Assembly: GCF_002973595.1 (NCBI RefSeq)
Contig: NZ_PVEO01000002.1
Coordinates: 62,001-126,000 of the forward strand
Source: Jejuia pallidilutea
Lineage (GTDB): Bacteria > Bacteroidota > Bacteroidia > Flavobacteriales > Flavobacteriaceae
DNA: 64,000 bases
Direction: 5' to 3'
The notes beneath the pieces were generated by a model. That model was not told the DNA's origin and did no database searches. It saw only the letters and a program-made list of their open reading frames with translations. A program made the translations under genes and the position numbers. The stretch's first letter is position 1. The number at the start of each line of letters is the position of its first letter. Positions 10,265 through 19,716 of the stretch are shown in pieces.

Positions 10265-11692
10265 CTATAAAGTCACCGTTAACGTGTTGAACGACTTAGC
10301 TTCTAATGTAGCCTTAATGTCTTTATCGTTTATTTTTAATTCTAAACCCTGATTTTCTTCCGCGGTGTTGTAGGCCAAAATCACCACTTCGTTTTTTGCT
10401 TCGTTATAAAAAACGATGGCATTTTCATCATCTCCCGTAGCTTTTAATTTAACCGAACCTGGTGCCACAAATGCACTTAAATGTTTCATTAAATAAAACT
10501 CAGGATTGTAAGTAATAGCTTTGGTGTTACTATCAATTGAAATCATGGAGTTTTGCTTCCAGCCCCATTGGCTTTTGCCGGTTTCATCCAATACCATATT
10601 CCAGTACATATATGAATTGGCGCCATTTTCAAAATAGTGTTTCATTAAATTGAAGGTATATTCGGCGGCGTTCCAATCGTTGGAGCCATCACCACACTCC
10701 GTTTCAGTTTGCATAAGCTCCATATCTGGATAAGTGGCGTGAACCGCTTCAATAGCGCCTTTTCCAGCCCATTGAAATCCAATTCCTTTTATATAATCCT
10801 TGGCATTTTTATATTCTACAATATCCGTTACACGCTCTAATTGCGGACGCTCAACTGTTCCTAACCAAATTTCGGTATCTAGGTTTTCTTCTTTAAACTT
10901 AGGCCCCAAGTAATCGGCTATTAAAATCCCTAAATCTTGCGGCTTCCATACACATGATGGAAAATTTTGAGCCGAGTTGTATTCGTTTTGCACATGTACG
11001 GCCGTAATGTCAATTCCTTCCTTTTCGTAGGCTTTCACAAATTTAGCAAAGTATAGAGCATAGGCTTCAAAGTACTCTGGTTCTGTAATGAAACGAGACA
11101 CCAATTCTTCGGTAGAACTCCACTCCTCTGGTAAGTCGTTAAATTCCGGATTAGACTTACAAGCATAGTGTTTGCTGTGTTTCATCCATGATGGCGGACA
11201 CCAAGGCGAGGCCCAAACTTCAACATCTGGGTTTATTTTCTGTGCTTCTTTTATATATGGAATTAATCGTTTTTTATCTCTATCGATAGAAAAATTCTCC
11301 ATGGCAAAATCACCTTCAGTTTCGTTATGGCTGTACCAATCTACCGCGTAGTCGTTGGCTCCAATAGGCATTCTGCATACACTGAATTTACATCCCGTTT
11401 CTAGGTTAAATAAATCGTTTAAAATTTGTTGCTTCTCCTCTGGAGTTACCATGTTAAGAGCTTCCCAACCCAACTCGTTAAAACATCCGCCAAAACCCGT
11501 AATTTTTTGTTCTTGGTTTTTGGTATCCACTGAAATAGTTAGGTCTGCCGCAGTTTTAGCCCCCTTCCCTTCATAAGTTTTTTGCTCCCAAACATTAGTA
11601 TTGGTACTACTTACCCAAGTCACTTTTGTGTCTTCTTTACACGATGAAAAAACAACAATTGCCCCTAATATTATGCCCTTTATAAGTTTCAT
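10265..11692 (-). CDS. GH30 glycosidase (lipoprotein)
   Basis: Retaining GH30 enzyme (family includes beta-glucosylceramidases, beta-1,6-glucanases and beta-xylosidases). The 475-residue lipoprotein has lipobox VFSSC (Cys19). Visible: GFGGCFNELG near 66-75, SPWCPPSWM (162-170), acid/base Glu237 in HVQNEY, and candidate nucleophile Glu330 in MQTETECG. The C-terminal part forms the usual side beta-domain. It is followed by a GH3 gene 7 nt upstream in map position; the same GH30/GH3 pairing recurs at 24441-28449. The sugar removed is not evident; beta-glucose, beta-xylose or beta-fucose are possible. Confidence 0.92.
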   Translation of the reverse strand: MKLIKGIILGAIVVFSSCKEDTKVTWVSSTNTNVWEQKTYEGKGAKTAADLTISVDTKNQEQKITGFGGCFNELGWEALNMVTPEEKQQILNDLFNLETGCKFSVCRMPIGANDYAVDWYSHNETEGDFAMENFSIDRDKKRLIPYIKEAQKINPDVEVWASPWCPPSWMKHSKHYACKSNPEFNDLPEEWSSTEELVSRFITEPEYFEAYALYFAKFVKAYEKEGIDITAVHVQNEYNSAQNFPSCVWKPQDLGILIADYLGPKFKEENLDTEIWLGTVERPQLERVTDIVEYKNAKDYIKGIGFQWAGKGAIEAVHATYPDMELMQTETECGDGSNDWNAAEYTFNLMKHYFENGANSYMYWNMVLDETGKSQWGWKQNSMISIDSNTKAITYNPEFYLMKHLSAFVAPGSVKLKATGDDENAIVFYNEAKNEVVILAYNTAEENQGLELKINDKDIKATLEAKSFNTLTVTL

Positions 11693-11699
11693 TTCAGTT

Positions 11700-14390
11700 T
11701 TATTTTACAGTTAAAATTCCTCTTAGTTTAATATCTTTTGATGATGCTCCAATCATGATTCTAAAATCACCTGCTTCAACAACACGTTTTAAATTTATAT
11801 CTAACATTGATAATGCTTCTGAATTTAATGTGAACGTTACTTTTTTAGATTCGCCCGCTTTTAATGCCATACGTTGGAAACCTTTAAGCGATTTTATAGG
11901 TTGTGCAACAGATGACAATTCATCGCGTATGTACAGTTGCACCACTTCTTCTCCATCTAAAGCTCCTGTGTTTTTTATGGTACAGGTTACTTCCACGGCT
12001 TCATTTGGTGCTATGTTATTTTTACTGAATTCTAAATTTGAATATTCAAACGTGGTGTAGCTCAATCCGAATCCGAATGGAAATAATGGTTGCCCTGTTA
12101 AATTATGATAGTTATCCCCACGACCTGTAGGTTTGTTGTTGTAGTACAACGGGCATTGCGCTTCGTCTACTGGGAACGTAATTGGCAAACGTCCCGCAGG
12201 GTTTTCATCTCCAAACAAAATATCTGCAAACCCATTTCCGCCATTTTCACCAGCATACCACGCCATGATAATACTATCCACTTCGTTAATCCAATTGGCC
12301 ATAGTAATGGCACTACCACCAACTAAAACCACAACCGTTGGTTTGCCTGTTGCGGCAACTGCTTTTATCAAGGCTTCCTGATGCCCCGGTAAAGCCAACA
12401 AAGCACGGTCTCTAAATTCGCCTTCGTGGATTCCCGCAAAAACTACAGCCACATCGCTTTTTTCTGCAGCAGAAACTGCGTCTTTTATTTGTTGTTCCCA
12501 CTCTTGTTCTACTTCGGCATCCCAAACTAGTTTAAATTTGGCATTTCCCGCCGACTCGTAAAATTCAATTTTCACATCATACGCTTTGCCTTCTTCAAAA
12601 GAAAATTCCTTTAAAATGGCATTATAGGATTGCTTTTGCCAATTATCGATGAACAGTTTACCATCTAAATACATGCGGTAACCATCATTACCTTCAATTC
12701 CTATTTTAAACTTTCCAAATTTTGGAGCTTTAATCTTACCCGTCCAACGCACTGAATACCAATCGTACGGCAGACTTTCATGCGGTGAAAAGAGTGTCCA
12801 TCCAAATCCGATTTTCTTATCAATACGCTCCACTTTTGGTGTACCGCTTAGAGTAATATTATCAAAGTAATCGCCTTTTAACCCCTCAACAACCTTACCA
12901 TCTTTTGTTGTAAACAAGTATTTTGATGGAATAACTTGATGATTTTCTTCTTTTAGGGAAACGCCTTCAGCATAGTTAATATTGGCTTCACCTATTTTAG
13001 CAGCCACACCGTTGTAAAATGACACTAAATCGTTTCCCGGACCACTATAGCCGCCTAAACGAACGTTTTTAGCATCATGACCAATTAAGGCTACTGTTTT
13101 ACCCGATTTATTTACTGGCAATGTGTTGTTACTATTTTTAAGTAACACCATAGATTTTGATGCCGTTTTTCTAGCTAATTCTCGGTGTGTTTTATGTCCG
13201 TTCCATTTATCGGCTTCTTTAGCATCAACGTAAGGGTCTTCAAATAAACCTAAATCAAATTTTATTTTCAAAATACGGCTTACCGCTTCATCAATCGCTT
13301 CAATATCTACCATATCTTTTTCATAAGCTTCCCAAAATAATGAGTAGTGATTGTAGTTGGTTTGAAACATCACATCTAAACCGCCTTCAACCGCATCTTC
13401 TGTAGCTTCGGCATAATTTGCAGCCGTAAAATGCAAAACGTTGGCGCCACCTGTTGCACCAGCATCAGAAATTACAAAACCATCGAATCTCCATTCGTCT
13501 TTTAATTTATCGCGTAACAACCAAGAATTTGACGTACATGGAGTTCCATCTAAAGAGTTATAAGCCGTCATCACCGAACGTGCTCCCGCTTTTTGAAATA
13601 CGGCTTTAAACGCTGGGAAATAAATTTCCTCAAGCAAGCGTTCGTTAAAACTAATGGGGTAACTATCGCGACCACCAGCACCTACGTTTGCAACGAAATG
13701 TTTTGGTGTGGTAATAACACCTTCATTTTCAAACTCACTTATGAATGCTAAACCCATTTGCGTGGTTAAATAGGGGTCTTCACCATAGGTTTCCTCAACA
13801 CGTCCCCAACGTACATCGCGTGCAATATTTAAAACCGGAGATAGAATTTGACGAATACCACGCGTTTTAGTTTCTTTTGTAATAGCAGCTGCAACATCGC
13901 CAACTAAATTAGTATCCCAAGTAGCGGCTAAACCAATAGCTTGCGGATATACGGTAGCACCATCGCGCGCCAAACCATGTAAAGCTTCGTTAAACGGGAT
14001 GATTGGAATACCTAAACGGGTTTCTTCTAAAAAGTACTTTTGAAGCGCGTTAATTTCGTTTGCCATATCTTGAGCACTTCCGGTAGAACCGTAATCCATA
14101 ATTTGCTCTGCGGCATTATCATTTTTTCCTTTAGATGAAATTTGAAAACCGAAAATACCGTGTTTTAACTTGTCTTTCCCGATACTTAAATCGCCAGGAA
14201 TCATAAACATTTGCCAGAACTTTTCTTCTAAAGTCATACGGCTTAACAAATCTTGCACACGTTCTTCTACAGGTAACTTAGGGTTTTTGTAAGGTGGGTC
14301 TTTTTTTGTAGAAAAGGCCAAAGACATAGTTAAAATCCCTCCTAAAACTACCAATACTACAATGTATTTTATGCTATTAATTTTTTTCAT
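11700..14390 (-). CDS. GH3 beta-glycosidase with inserted PA14 domain
   Basis: Retaining GH3 enzyme, 896 residues. An N-terminal hydrophobic signal (about 7-27) is followed by the GH3 TIM barrel with PVLNIARDVRWGR, KHFVAN and the nucleophile Asp309 in FVISDAGA. The C-terminal GH3 domain is interrupted by a PA14 domain (about 500-650; recognisable by GNDGYRMYLDGKLFIDNW). It resumes with AVVFAGIHEGEFRDRALLALPG and ends in a fibronectin III-like domain. This architecture is common among beta-glucosidases and beta-xylosidases. It is spaced 7 and 12 nt from its neighbours (GH30 and a sulfatase). Substrate specificity is not visible. Confidence 0.94.
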   Translation of the reverse strand: MKKINSIKYIVVLVVLGGILTMSLAFSTKKDPPYKNPKLPVEERVQDLLSRMTLEEKFWQMFMIPGDLSIGKDKLKHGIFGFQISSKGKNDNAAEQIMDYGSTGSAQDMANEINALQKYFLEETRLGIPIIPFNEALHGLARDGATVYPQAIGLAATWDTNLVGDVAAAITKETKTRGIRQILSPVLNIARDVRWGRVEETYGEDPYLTTQMGLAFISEFENEGVITTPKHFVANVGAGGRDSYPISFNERLLEEIYFPAFKAVFQKAGARSVMTAYNSLDGTPCTSNSWLLRDKLKDEWRFDGFVISDAGATGGANVLHFTAANYAEATEDAVEGGLDVMFQTNYNHYSLFWEAYEKDMVDIEAIDEAVSRILKIKFDLGLFEDPYVDAKEADKWNGHKTHRELARKTASKSMVLLKNSNNTLPVNKSGKTVALIGHDAKNVRLGGYSGPGNDLVSFYNGVAAKIGEANINYAEGVSLKEENHQVIPSKYLFTTKDGKVVEGLKGDYFDNITLSGTPKVERIDKKIGFGWTLFSPHESLPYDWYSVRWTGKIKAPKFGKFKIGIEGNDGYRMYLDGKLFIDNWQKQSYNAILKEFSFEEGKAYDVKIEFYESAGNAKFKLVWDAEVEQEWEQQIKDAVSAAEKSDVAVVFAGIHEGEFRDRALLALPGHQEALIKAVAATGKPTVVVLVGGSAITMANWINEVDSIIMAWYAGENGGNGFADILFGDENPAGRLPITFPVDEAQCPLYYNNKPTGRGDNYHNLTGQPLFPFGFGLSYTTFEYSNLEFSKNNIAPNEAVEVTCTIKNTGALDGEEVVQLYIRDELSSVAQPIKSLKGFQRMALKAGESKKVTFTLNSEALSMLDINLKRVVEAGDFRIMIGASSKDIKLRGILTVK

Positions 14391-14402
14391 CTGATTTGTT
14401 TA

Positions 14403-15968
14403 CTATAATTCAATTTCCTTTAGTTTATCTAATTGTGGCCATGAATCTGTACCGTCGTTTTCTTGTTTTGCACCCGTAGTGCTTCTACCGTCGTTTATAA
14501 TTTTTAATACCTCGGCTTTAAATTCTTTTACAATTTCAGGATGTTCTGCTTGTAAATTTTTGGTTTCGCCTGCATCTCTTTTTATGTTGTACAATTGCAC
14601 TTTTGGAAGTGTATCGTAAATGGCTTTTTTGGTGTTACTATTTGGGAAACTCCATCCGCCTGAACCTTTACAAAAATTCACTTTGTAATCACCTTTTCTA
14701 TATGCGAACTCCCCACGAACTGAATGGTGAATGATGCTTTCACGTTTTGGCGTTTCACTATTAGGTAAATGACTAAAACTATCTTCTGCCACGTTATCTG
14801 CTAAATCTATATTTAATATATCGGCTACTGTGGCAAAAAAGTCTGTTGTACAAACAAGCTGTTCTGTTTTTGTTGGCTGAATGTTATTTTTCCATGTCAT
14901 AATATATGGCACGCAATGACCACCTTCAAAAATATCAGATTTTGTACCTCTATAAACATAGCTTGGATTATGTCCTTTAGATTTTAACTGCTTAAAGTTT
15001 GCCGTAGGAGAGCAGCCGTTATCACTTGTAAAAACGATTAATGTATTTTCTGAAATGCCATTAGCTTCTAGAGCCTTTGTAACCTCACCAACAACCCAAT
15101 CGACCATGATTACAAAATCTGCGTACGGATTTTCTAACCCACTTTTACCTTTAAAAGCATCTGTTGGTAAAATTGGTGTGTGTGGTGCAGGAAGCGGCAT
15201 ATACACAAAAAACGGATCGTCCTTTTTTGCATTCTCATTGATATAACTTACAGTTCGATTTGTGATTTCTGGTAAGGCTTGCTCATGGGTAAAATCGTCC
15301 GCTGTTAAACCTTTTCTCCAAAATCCTTGTCCAGTGCCTTTCGTATTTTTTGTCGGCACACTTGTTGGCATATCGTTCTCTACCCAAACGTAAGGTGGCA
15401 TATCTAAAGAACCACAAAAGCCGTAGCTATAATCGAATCCGTGCGTGTTCGGACCATTTTTTATGGGTTTTGTAAAATCTACAACAGGTCTAGATTTTAG
15501 GTTATCAATATCTATTCCGAGAGAATCTGGTTGTGTAATGTCCCAGTCCCAACCCAAGTGCCATTTCCCAATAAAAGCAGTATTGTAACCGCTGTCTTTT
15601 AAAACATCAGCAATAGTAGTTCGGTTTGGTTTTATTAATGATTTTGAATACCCACTCACCACGCCTTGTTTTAATGATGTACGCCAATTGTAACGGCCAG
15701 TTAAAATACCATAACGTGTTGGTGTACAAACCGCAGAACTTGTGTGGGCATCAGTATACATTACGCCGTTTGAAGCCAGCGCGTCGATATTAGGCGTTTC
15801 AATTTTTGAATTCTCATTGTAAATAGACACATCGCCAATACCTAAATCATCAGCAAGAATGTAAATGATGTTTGGTTTTGTAATGGTCGTATTTTTCGCT
15901 TCTTTTTCTTTACAAGCGAAGAAAACGATACTAATTAAGGTTATTTGTAAAACTGATTTTATGGACAT
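14403..15968 (-). CDS. S1 family sulfatase (lipoprotein)
   Basis: A 521-residue sulfatase with lipobox FFAC (Cys19). Seen: ADDLGIGD (39-46), signature CTPTRYGILTGRY with Cys81, GKWHLGW, TSDNGCSP, and a C-terminal subdomain. Thr replaces Ser in CxPSR; this is a tolerated variant of the maturation motif, not damage. It shares the RYxWR...QGV block with the sulfatase at 6112-7599. Its ATG overlaps the stop of the next upstream sulfatase by one base (TAATG), suggesting translational coupling of the two sulfatases. Confidence 0.93.
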   Translation of the reverse strand: MSIKSVLQITLISIVFFACKEKEAKNTTITKPNIIYILADDLGIGDVSIYNENSKIETPNIDALASNGVMYTDAHTSSAVCTPTRYGILTGRYNWRTSLKQGVVSGYSKSLIKPNRTTIADVLKDSGYNTAFIGKWHLGWDWDITQPDSLGIDIDNLKSRPVVDFTKPIKNGPNTHGFDYSYGFCGSLDMPPYVWVENDMPTSVPTKNTKGTGQGFWRKGLTADDFTHEQALPEITNRTVSYINENAKKDDPFFVYMPLPAPHTPILPTDAFKGKSGLENPYADFVIMVDWVVGEVTKALEANGISENTLIVFTSDNGCSPTANFKQLKSKGHNPSYVYRGTKSDIFEGGHCVPYIMTWKNNIQPTKTEQLVCTTDFFATVADILNIDLADNVAEDSFSHLPNSETPKRESIIHHSVRGEFAYRKGDYKVNFCKGSGGWSFPNSNTKKAIYDTLPKVQLYNIKRDAGETKNLQAEHPEIVKEFKAEVLKIINDGRSTTGAKQENDGTDSWPQLDKLKEIEL

Positions 15969-17356
15969 TATTTTTTTAATAAATGGTCTTGATTTCTTTT
16001 GTTTTGTTGTAATTCATTATCAAATTCCTCCATCATGCTTCGCAACTTTTTAACAATTTTTGGATGTTGTGATGCTACATTATTTTTTTCAGAAATGTCT
16101 TTCTCTAAATGGAATAATTGAACACCATCTTTTTCTGTTATTCTTAGCTTCCAATCACCTTTACGAACCGCTTCTAAAGTTGATTCTTTGTAATAATAAA
16201 ATCCTTCTTTTTTATGCGGCGATTTGCTTTTTTTACCAGATAATAATTTCCAAATATTTTTTCCGTCTATTTCCTTTTCTGGTAAATTAGCATCCGTTAC
16301 ATGTGCAATTGTTGGTAAAAAGTCTATTGTTGAAGCTACTTCGTGTGTAACGGTTCCTTTCTTTATTTTACCAGACCACTTTGCAATCATTGGCACACGC
16401 ATTCCGCCTTCATAGGTTAAAAATTTACCACCTCTTAAAGGTAATGCACTACCGCCTTTATCGCCTTTTGAAGTCCAAGGTCCATTATCTGAAGTAAAAA
16501 TAACGAGCGTGTTTTTATCAATATTTAAATTTTCTAATGTTTTTAAAATTTCACCAACGCCCCAATCTATTTCTTCAATAACATCACCATACAATCCTCG
16601 CGCACTTTTTCCTTTAAAATTTTCAGAAGCAAAAAGCGGTACATGAGGCATTGAGTGTGCTAAGTATAAAAAGAAGGGTTCTTCTTTATGCTCTGATATA
16701 AAATTTACTGCTTGCTGTGTATAGCGTTTAGAAAGTGTACTTTGATCTACCGGGTATTCTACAATTTCATCTTGTTGAAATAAGGGCACTCTACTTTTTC
16801 TCCATTTTTTTTGACGTAAACTATCTATGGTCATCCCTTCTCTAAAAACAACGTTTTTATTCACTTTTGCCTTTGGGTTAACAGACATATCGTTACTAAA
16901 CGGTATACCATAATAAAAATCGAACCCTTGTTGTGTTGGTAAATATTGTGCTTCGTCCCCAAGATGCCATTTACCAATACAAGCTGTTGCATAATTTTTA
17001 GTTTTAAGCATATCTGCAATAGTTGTTTCTTCGCTCGATAAACCACCTGCAATATTTGGCCACAATACTTCTGGTACACCTATTCGTTGTGGATAAGCAC
17101 CTGTTAACAAGGCTGCTCTTGAAGGCGAACAAATAGACGATGCCGAATAAAAATTAGTGAATTTTATACCTTCTGAAGCCATTTTATCCAAGTTCGGTGT
17201 TTTTATTAACGGCGAACCAAATACCCCAACATCTTGATAGCCTTGATCGTCTGTAAAAATGATGATGATATTTGGGGTTGATGCATTGGCTTGTGCTTTA
17301 ATTGAAAGATTCCAACTAAAGACAAGAAGTAGTGTGATGATGACTAACTTTTTCAT
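15968..17356 (-). CDS. S1 family sulfatase
   Basis: A 462-residue exported sulfatase (signal cleavage near IKAQA). Motifs: FTDDQGYQD (34-42), CSPSRAALLTG with Cys76, GKWHLGD, TSDNGPW, and RGGKFLTYEGGMRVP. The last block is characteristic of compact GalNAc/arylsulfatase-like S1 subfamilies. It is related to the sulfatase at 21496-22824 (both have the CSP[ST]RAALLTG and QR[IV]G pattern). It overlaps the next gene by one base at 15968 and lies 6 nt from the GH95 gene. Confidence 0.93.
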   Translation of the reverse strand: MKKLVIITLLLVFSWNLSIKAQANASTPNIIIIFTDDQGYQDVGVFGSPLIKTPNLDKMASEGIKFTNFYSASSICSPSRAALLTGAYPQRIGVPEVLWPNIAGGLSSEETTIADMLKTKNYATACIGKWHLGDEAQYLPTQQGFDFYYGIPFSNDMSVNPKAKVNKNVVFREGMTIDSLRQKKWRKSRVPLFQQDEIVEYPVDQSTLSKRYTQQAVNFISEHKEEPFFLYLAHSMPHVPLFASENFKGKSARGLYGDVIEEIDWGVGEILKTLENLNIDKNTLVIFTSDNGPWTSKGDKGGSALPLRGGKFLTYEGGMRVPMIAKWSGKIKKGTVTHEVASTIDFLPTIAHVTDANLPEKEIDGKNIWKLLSGKKSKSPHKKEGFYYYKESTLEAVRKGDWKLRITEKDGVQLFHLEKDISEKNNVASQHPKIVKKLRSMMEEFDNELQQNKRNQDHLLKK

Positions 17357-17362
17357 GGTTTA

Positions 17363-19699
17363 TTATTTTGAATTTAAATTACCATCAAATGTATAAGTTT
17401 CTCCTTTAGATGTATTAAACTCTATGTGCCTATTTCTATAACTTAACGTGCATTTTCCGCCTGCTTTTGATAAAACTTCAACATTTTTTAATTCTGAATT
17501 CTCCCAACTAAAACTCAACTCAAAACCACCTCTCGCCACAATTCCAGACACGCGACCTTGTGGTAAGGCGCTTGGTAATGCAGGTAACAATTCTATTTTA
17601 TCTAAATGACTTTGTAAAATCATTTCTAAAATACCCGAAGCGCCACCAAAATTTCCATCAATTTGAAATGGTGGATGTGCATCGAACAGATTGGGGTAAG
17701 AGCCACCACCAACTTTCCCATTTGGTCGTTCGGCAGGACTCAGCAGTTTGTGAAGCAGTTTATAAGCATGGTCGCCATCTCTAAAACGTGACCAAAAATT
17801 AATTTTCCAGGCTAAACTCCAACCAGTACCATTATCACCACGGTATAATAGAGATTGTTTAGCAGCTTCCATCGAATCAGGTGTGTCTTCGTAATTTATT
17901 TCTTTTCCTGGATGCACCGCCCAAAGGTGCGATACATGCCTATGGTGATTCTCAGGGTCATCCTTATCTTCCATCCATTCTTGTAATTGCCCATGCTTGC
18001 CAATTTGGTTAGGTGCAATTTTATCAATCATGGTTTTTAAGGTTGAAGCAAATTCTTGGTCGGTATTTAATAGTTTTGAAGCTTCAATCGTACTTCTAAA
18101 TAAAGCGCGAATGAGTTGATGGTCCATGGTGGGGCCTGCTACCAATCCGCCTATTTCTGGGGAGTTTGATGGTGAACTTATTAAATAGCCTGTATTCGGA
18201 TCTTCATATAAAAACTGGCTGTAAAATAGGGCTGCATTTCGCATTAGTGGATAACGCTTTTCTAAGAACACTTTGTCTTGGGTATACAAATAATGCTCCC
18301 AAATGTGTGACGACAACCAAGCAGCGCCACCTAACCAAATACCATGGTGGGAAGCGTTTACCGGAGCTGCACCTCGCCAAATATCAACATTGTGGTGCAC
18401 TATCCAACCATCTGCGTTATAGTGCGCTTTGGCCACTTTTGCTCCTGTAACCGAAAGGTCTTCAATTAAATCGAATAAAGGTTCGTGGCATTCACTTAAA
18501 TTATACATTTCAACCGGCCAATAATTCATTTCTAAATTAATATTGGTCGTGTAGCTACTAAACCATGGCGGTGTTAATTTATCGTTCCAAATACCTTGAA
18601 GTGTTGCAGGTTTCGTTCCCGGTCTGCTGCTAGCAATGGTTAAATATCGTGCGTATTCTACGTACAAAGCCAATAATTGTGGGTCGTTTGGTGTTTCGCT
18701 GAAATCTGAAATACGTTGGTCGGTTGGGTTTTTCGACTTTCCGTTATCGCCAAAACTTAGCTGAAAACGGTTGTATAATTTTTGGTAATCATCGATGTGT
18801 TTCGCTTTAACGGTATCGTAATTTGTGTTTGAAACTTTGGCTAAAGTTTCAGGCACTATCTTTTCAGGTTCACCGGAAACGTCTTTAAAATCGATATAAT
18901 TAGTTGCCGCTGTTAGGTAAATTGTAGCATTTGAAGCTTCGCTAACTTGAAGCTTGCCTGCAACATTTTTAATGGTGCCGTTTGTGTTTACTTTTAAGGT
19001 TGAAACTCCGCGTAACACTCCATCTTTTACCTTTACCACCAAGGTTTGCGAGTCGTTTGAAGTGATAACCGATTTATCTTCGTGAATGGCATCTAACCAT
19101 AAATCGAAATTAAGCGCTTTATCCGTACTCGAAGTTAAATTTACCGCAATAATGTGGTCTGGATAACTCACTAGTACTTCACGCTTATATTCTACACCGT
19201 TAATCGTGTATGACACCGAACTAATCGCATCGTTTAAATTTAAAACTCGTTTATAGTTGGTGACATTTTCATGGTTTTTAAAGCTGATATACATATCACC
19301 AAACGGTTGATAATGCACCTGTTTTAGAGGTTCGCTCATAAACTCATCTTGTGCCAACTTATGTGCTTCCCTGCTTTTACCTTCTGTTAAAAGCTGTCTT
19401 ATTTCACCTAAGTAATTCCCGGCATCCTCGTTGGAATAATCGTGTGGTTGACCCCGCCATAAGGTTTCTTCATTAAACTGAATATGTTCTTGCGCCACAC
19501 CACCATAAATCATGGCTCCTAAAGTTCCATTACCAACAGGTAAAGCTTCTGTCCATTTTTTAGCCGGCTCATCGTATTGTAACTTAAATTCGGCTTTTTG
19601 TTGTACTTCGACTTTAGAATTTTCACAGTTAACCAGTGTAAATCCTAAAACGAAGACACATAGTGTTTTTATGGTATTATTGACTATTTGTATTTTCAT
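17363..19699 (-). CDS. GH95 alpha-L-fucosidase / alpha-L-galactosidase
   Basis: Inverting GH95 enzyme of 778 residues, usually cleaving alpha-1,2-linked L-fucose (some members act on L-galactose). The export signal runs to about residue 25; the LVNC sequence is only a weak lipobox. The N-terminal beta-domain begins with WTEALPVGNGTLGAM. The (alpha/alpha)6 barrel carries TTNINLEMNYWP with Asn386 and Asn388, SNSPE with Glu515, and FQIDGNFGG with Asp681. These match the catalytic Asn/Asn/Glu/Asp set known for bifidobacterial AfcA. It lies among four sulfatases, consistent with a sulfated and fucosylated substrate. Confidence 0.94.
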   Translation of the reverse strand: MKIQIVNNTIKTLCVFVLGFTLVNCENSKVEVQQKAEFKLQYDEPAKKWTEALPVGNGTLGAMIYGGVAQEHIQFNEETLWRGQPHDYSNEDAGNYLGEIRQLLTEGKSREAHKLAQDEFMSEPLKQVHYQPFGDMYISFKNHENVTNYKRVLNLNDAISSVSYTINGVEYKREVLVSYPDHIIAVNLTSSTDKALNFDLWLDAIHEDKSVITSNDSQTLVVKVKDGVLRGVSTLKVNTNGTIKNVAGKLQVSEASNATIYLTAATNYIDFKDVSGEPEKIVPETLAKVSNTNYDTVKAKHIDDYQKLYNRFQLSFGDNGKSKNPTDQRISDFSETPNDPQLLALYVEYARYLTIASSRPGTKPATLQGIWNDKLTPPWFSSYTTNINLEMNYWPVEMYNLSECHEPLFDLIEDLSVTGAKVAKAHYNADGWIVHHNVDIWRGAAPVNASHHGIWLGGAAWLSSHIWEHYLYTQDKVFLEKRYPLMRNAALFYSQFLYEDPNTGYLISSPSNSPEIGGLVAGPTMDHQLIRALFRSTIEASKLLNTDQEFASTLKTMIDKIAPNQIGKHGQLQEWMEDKDDPENHHRHVSHLWAVHPGKEINYEDTPDSMEAAKQSLLYRGDNGTGWSLAWKINFWSRFRDGDHAYKLLHKLLSPAERPNGKVGGGSYPNLFDAHPPFQIDGNFGGASGILEMILQSHLDKIELLPALPSALPQGRVSGIVARGGFELSFSWENSELKNVEVLSKAGGKCTLSYRNRHIEFNTSKGETYTFDGNLNSK

Positions 19700-19716
19700 T
19701 TCAAAAAGCTCTTATT

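Noticed and set aside
11755-12060. Open frame of about 100 codons on the plus strand
   Set aside because: It lies inside the GH3 gene on the other strand, has no start-site context or recognisable protein features, and is a frame shadow. Similar frames at 24475-24804, 30354-30665 and 62399-62740 were rejected for the same reason.
14640-15740. CTPTR in place of CTPSR as a sign of an inactive sulfatase
   Set aside because: Thr at this position is an accepted variant of the sulfatase maturation motif, and three of the nine sulfatases here have it; the key Cys, Pro and Arg are intact.
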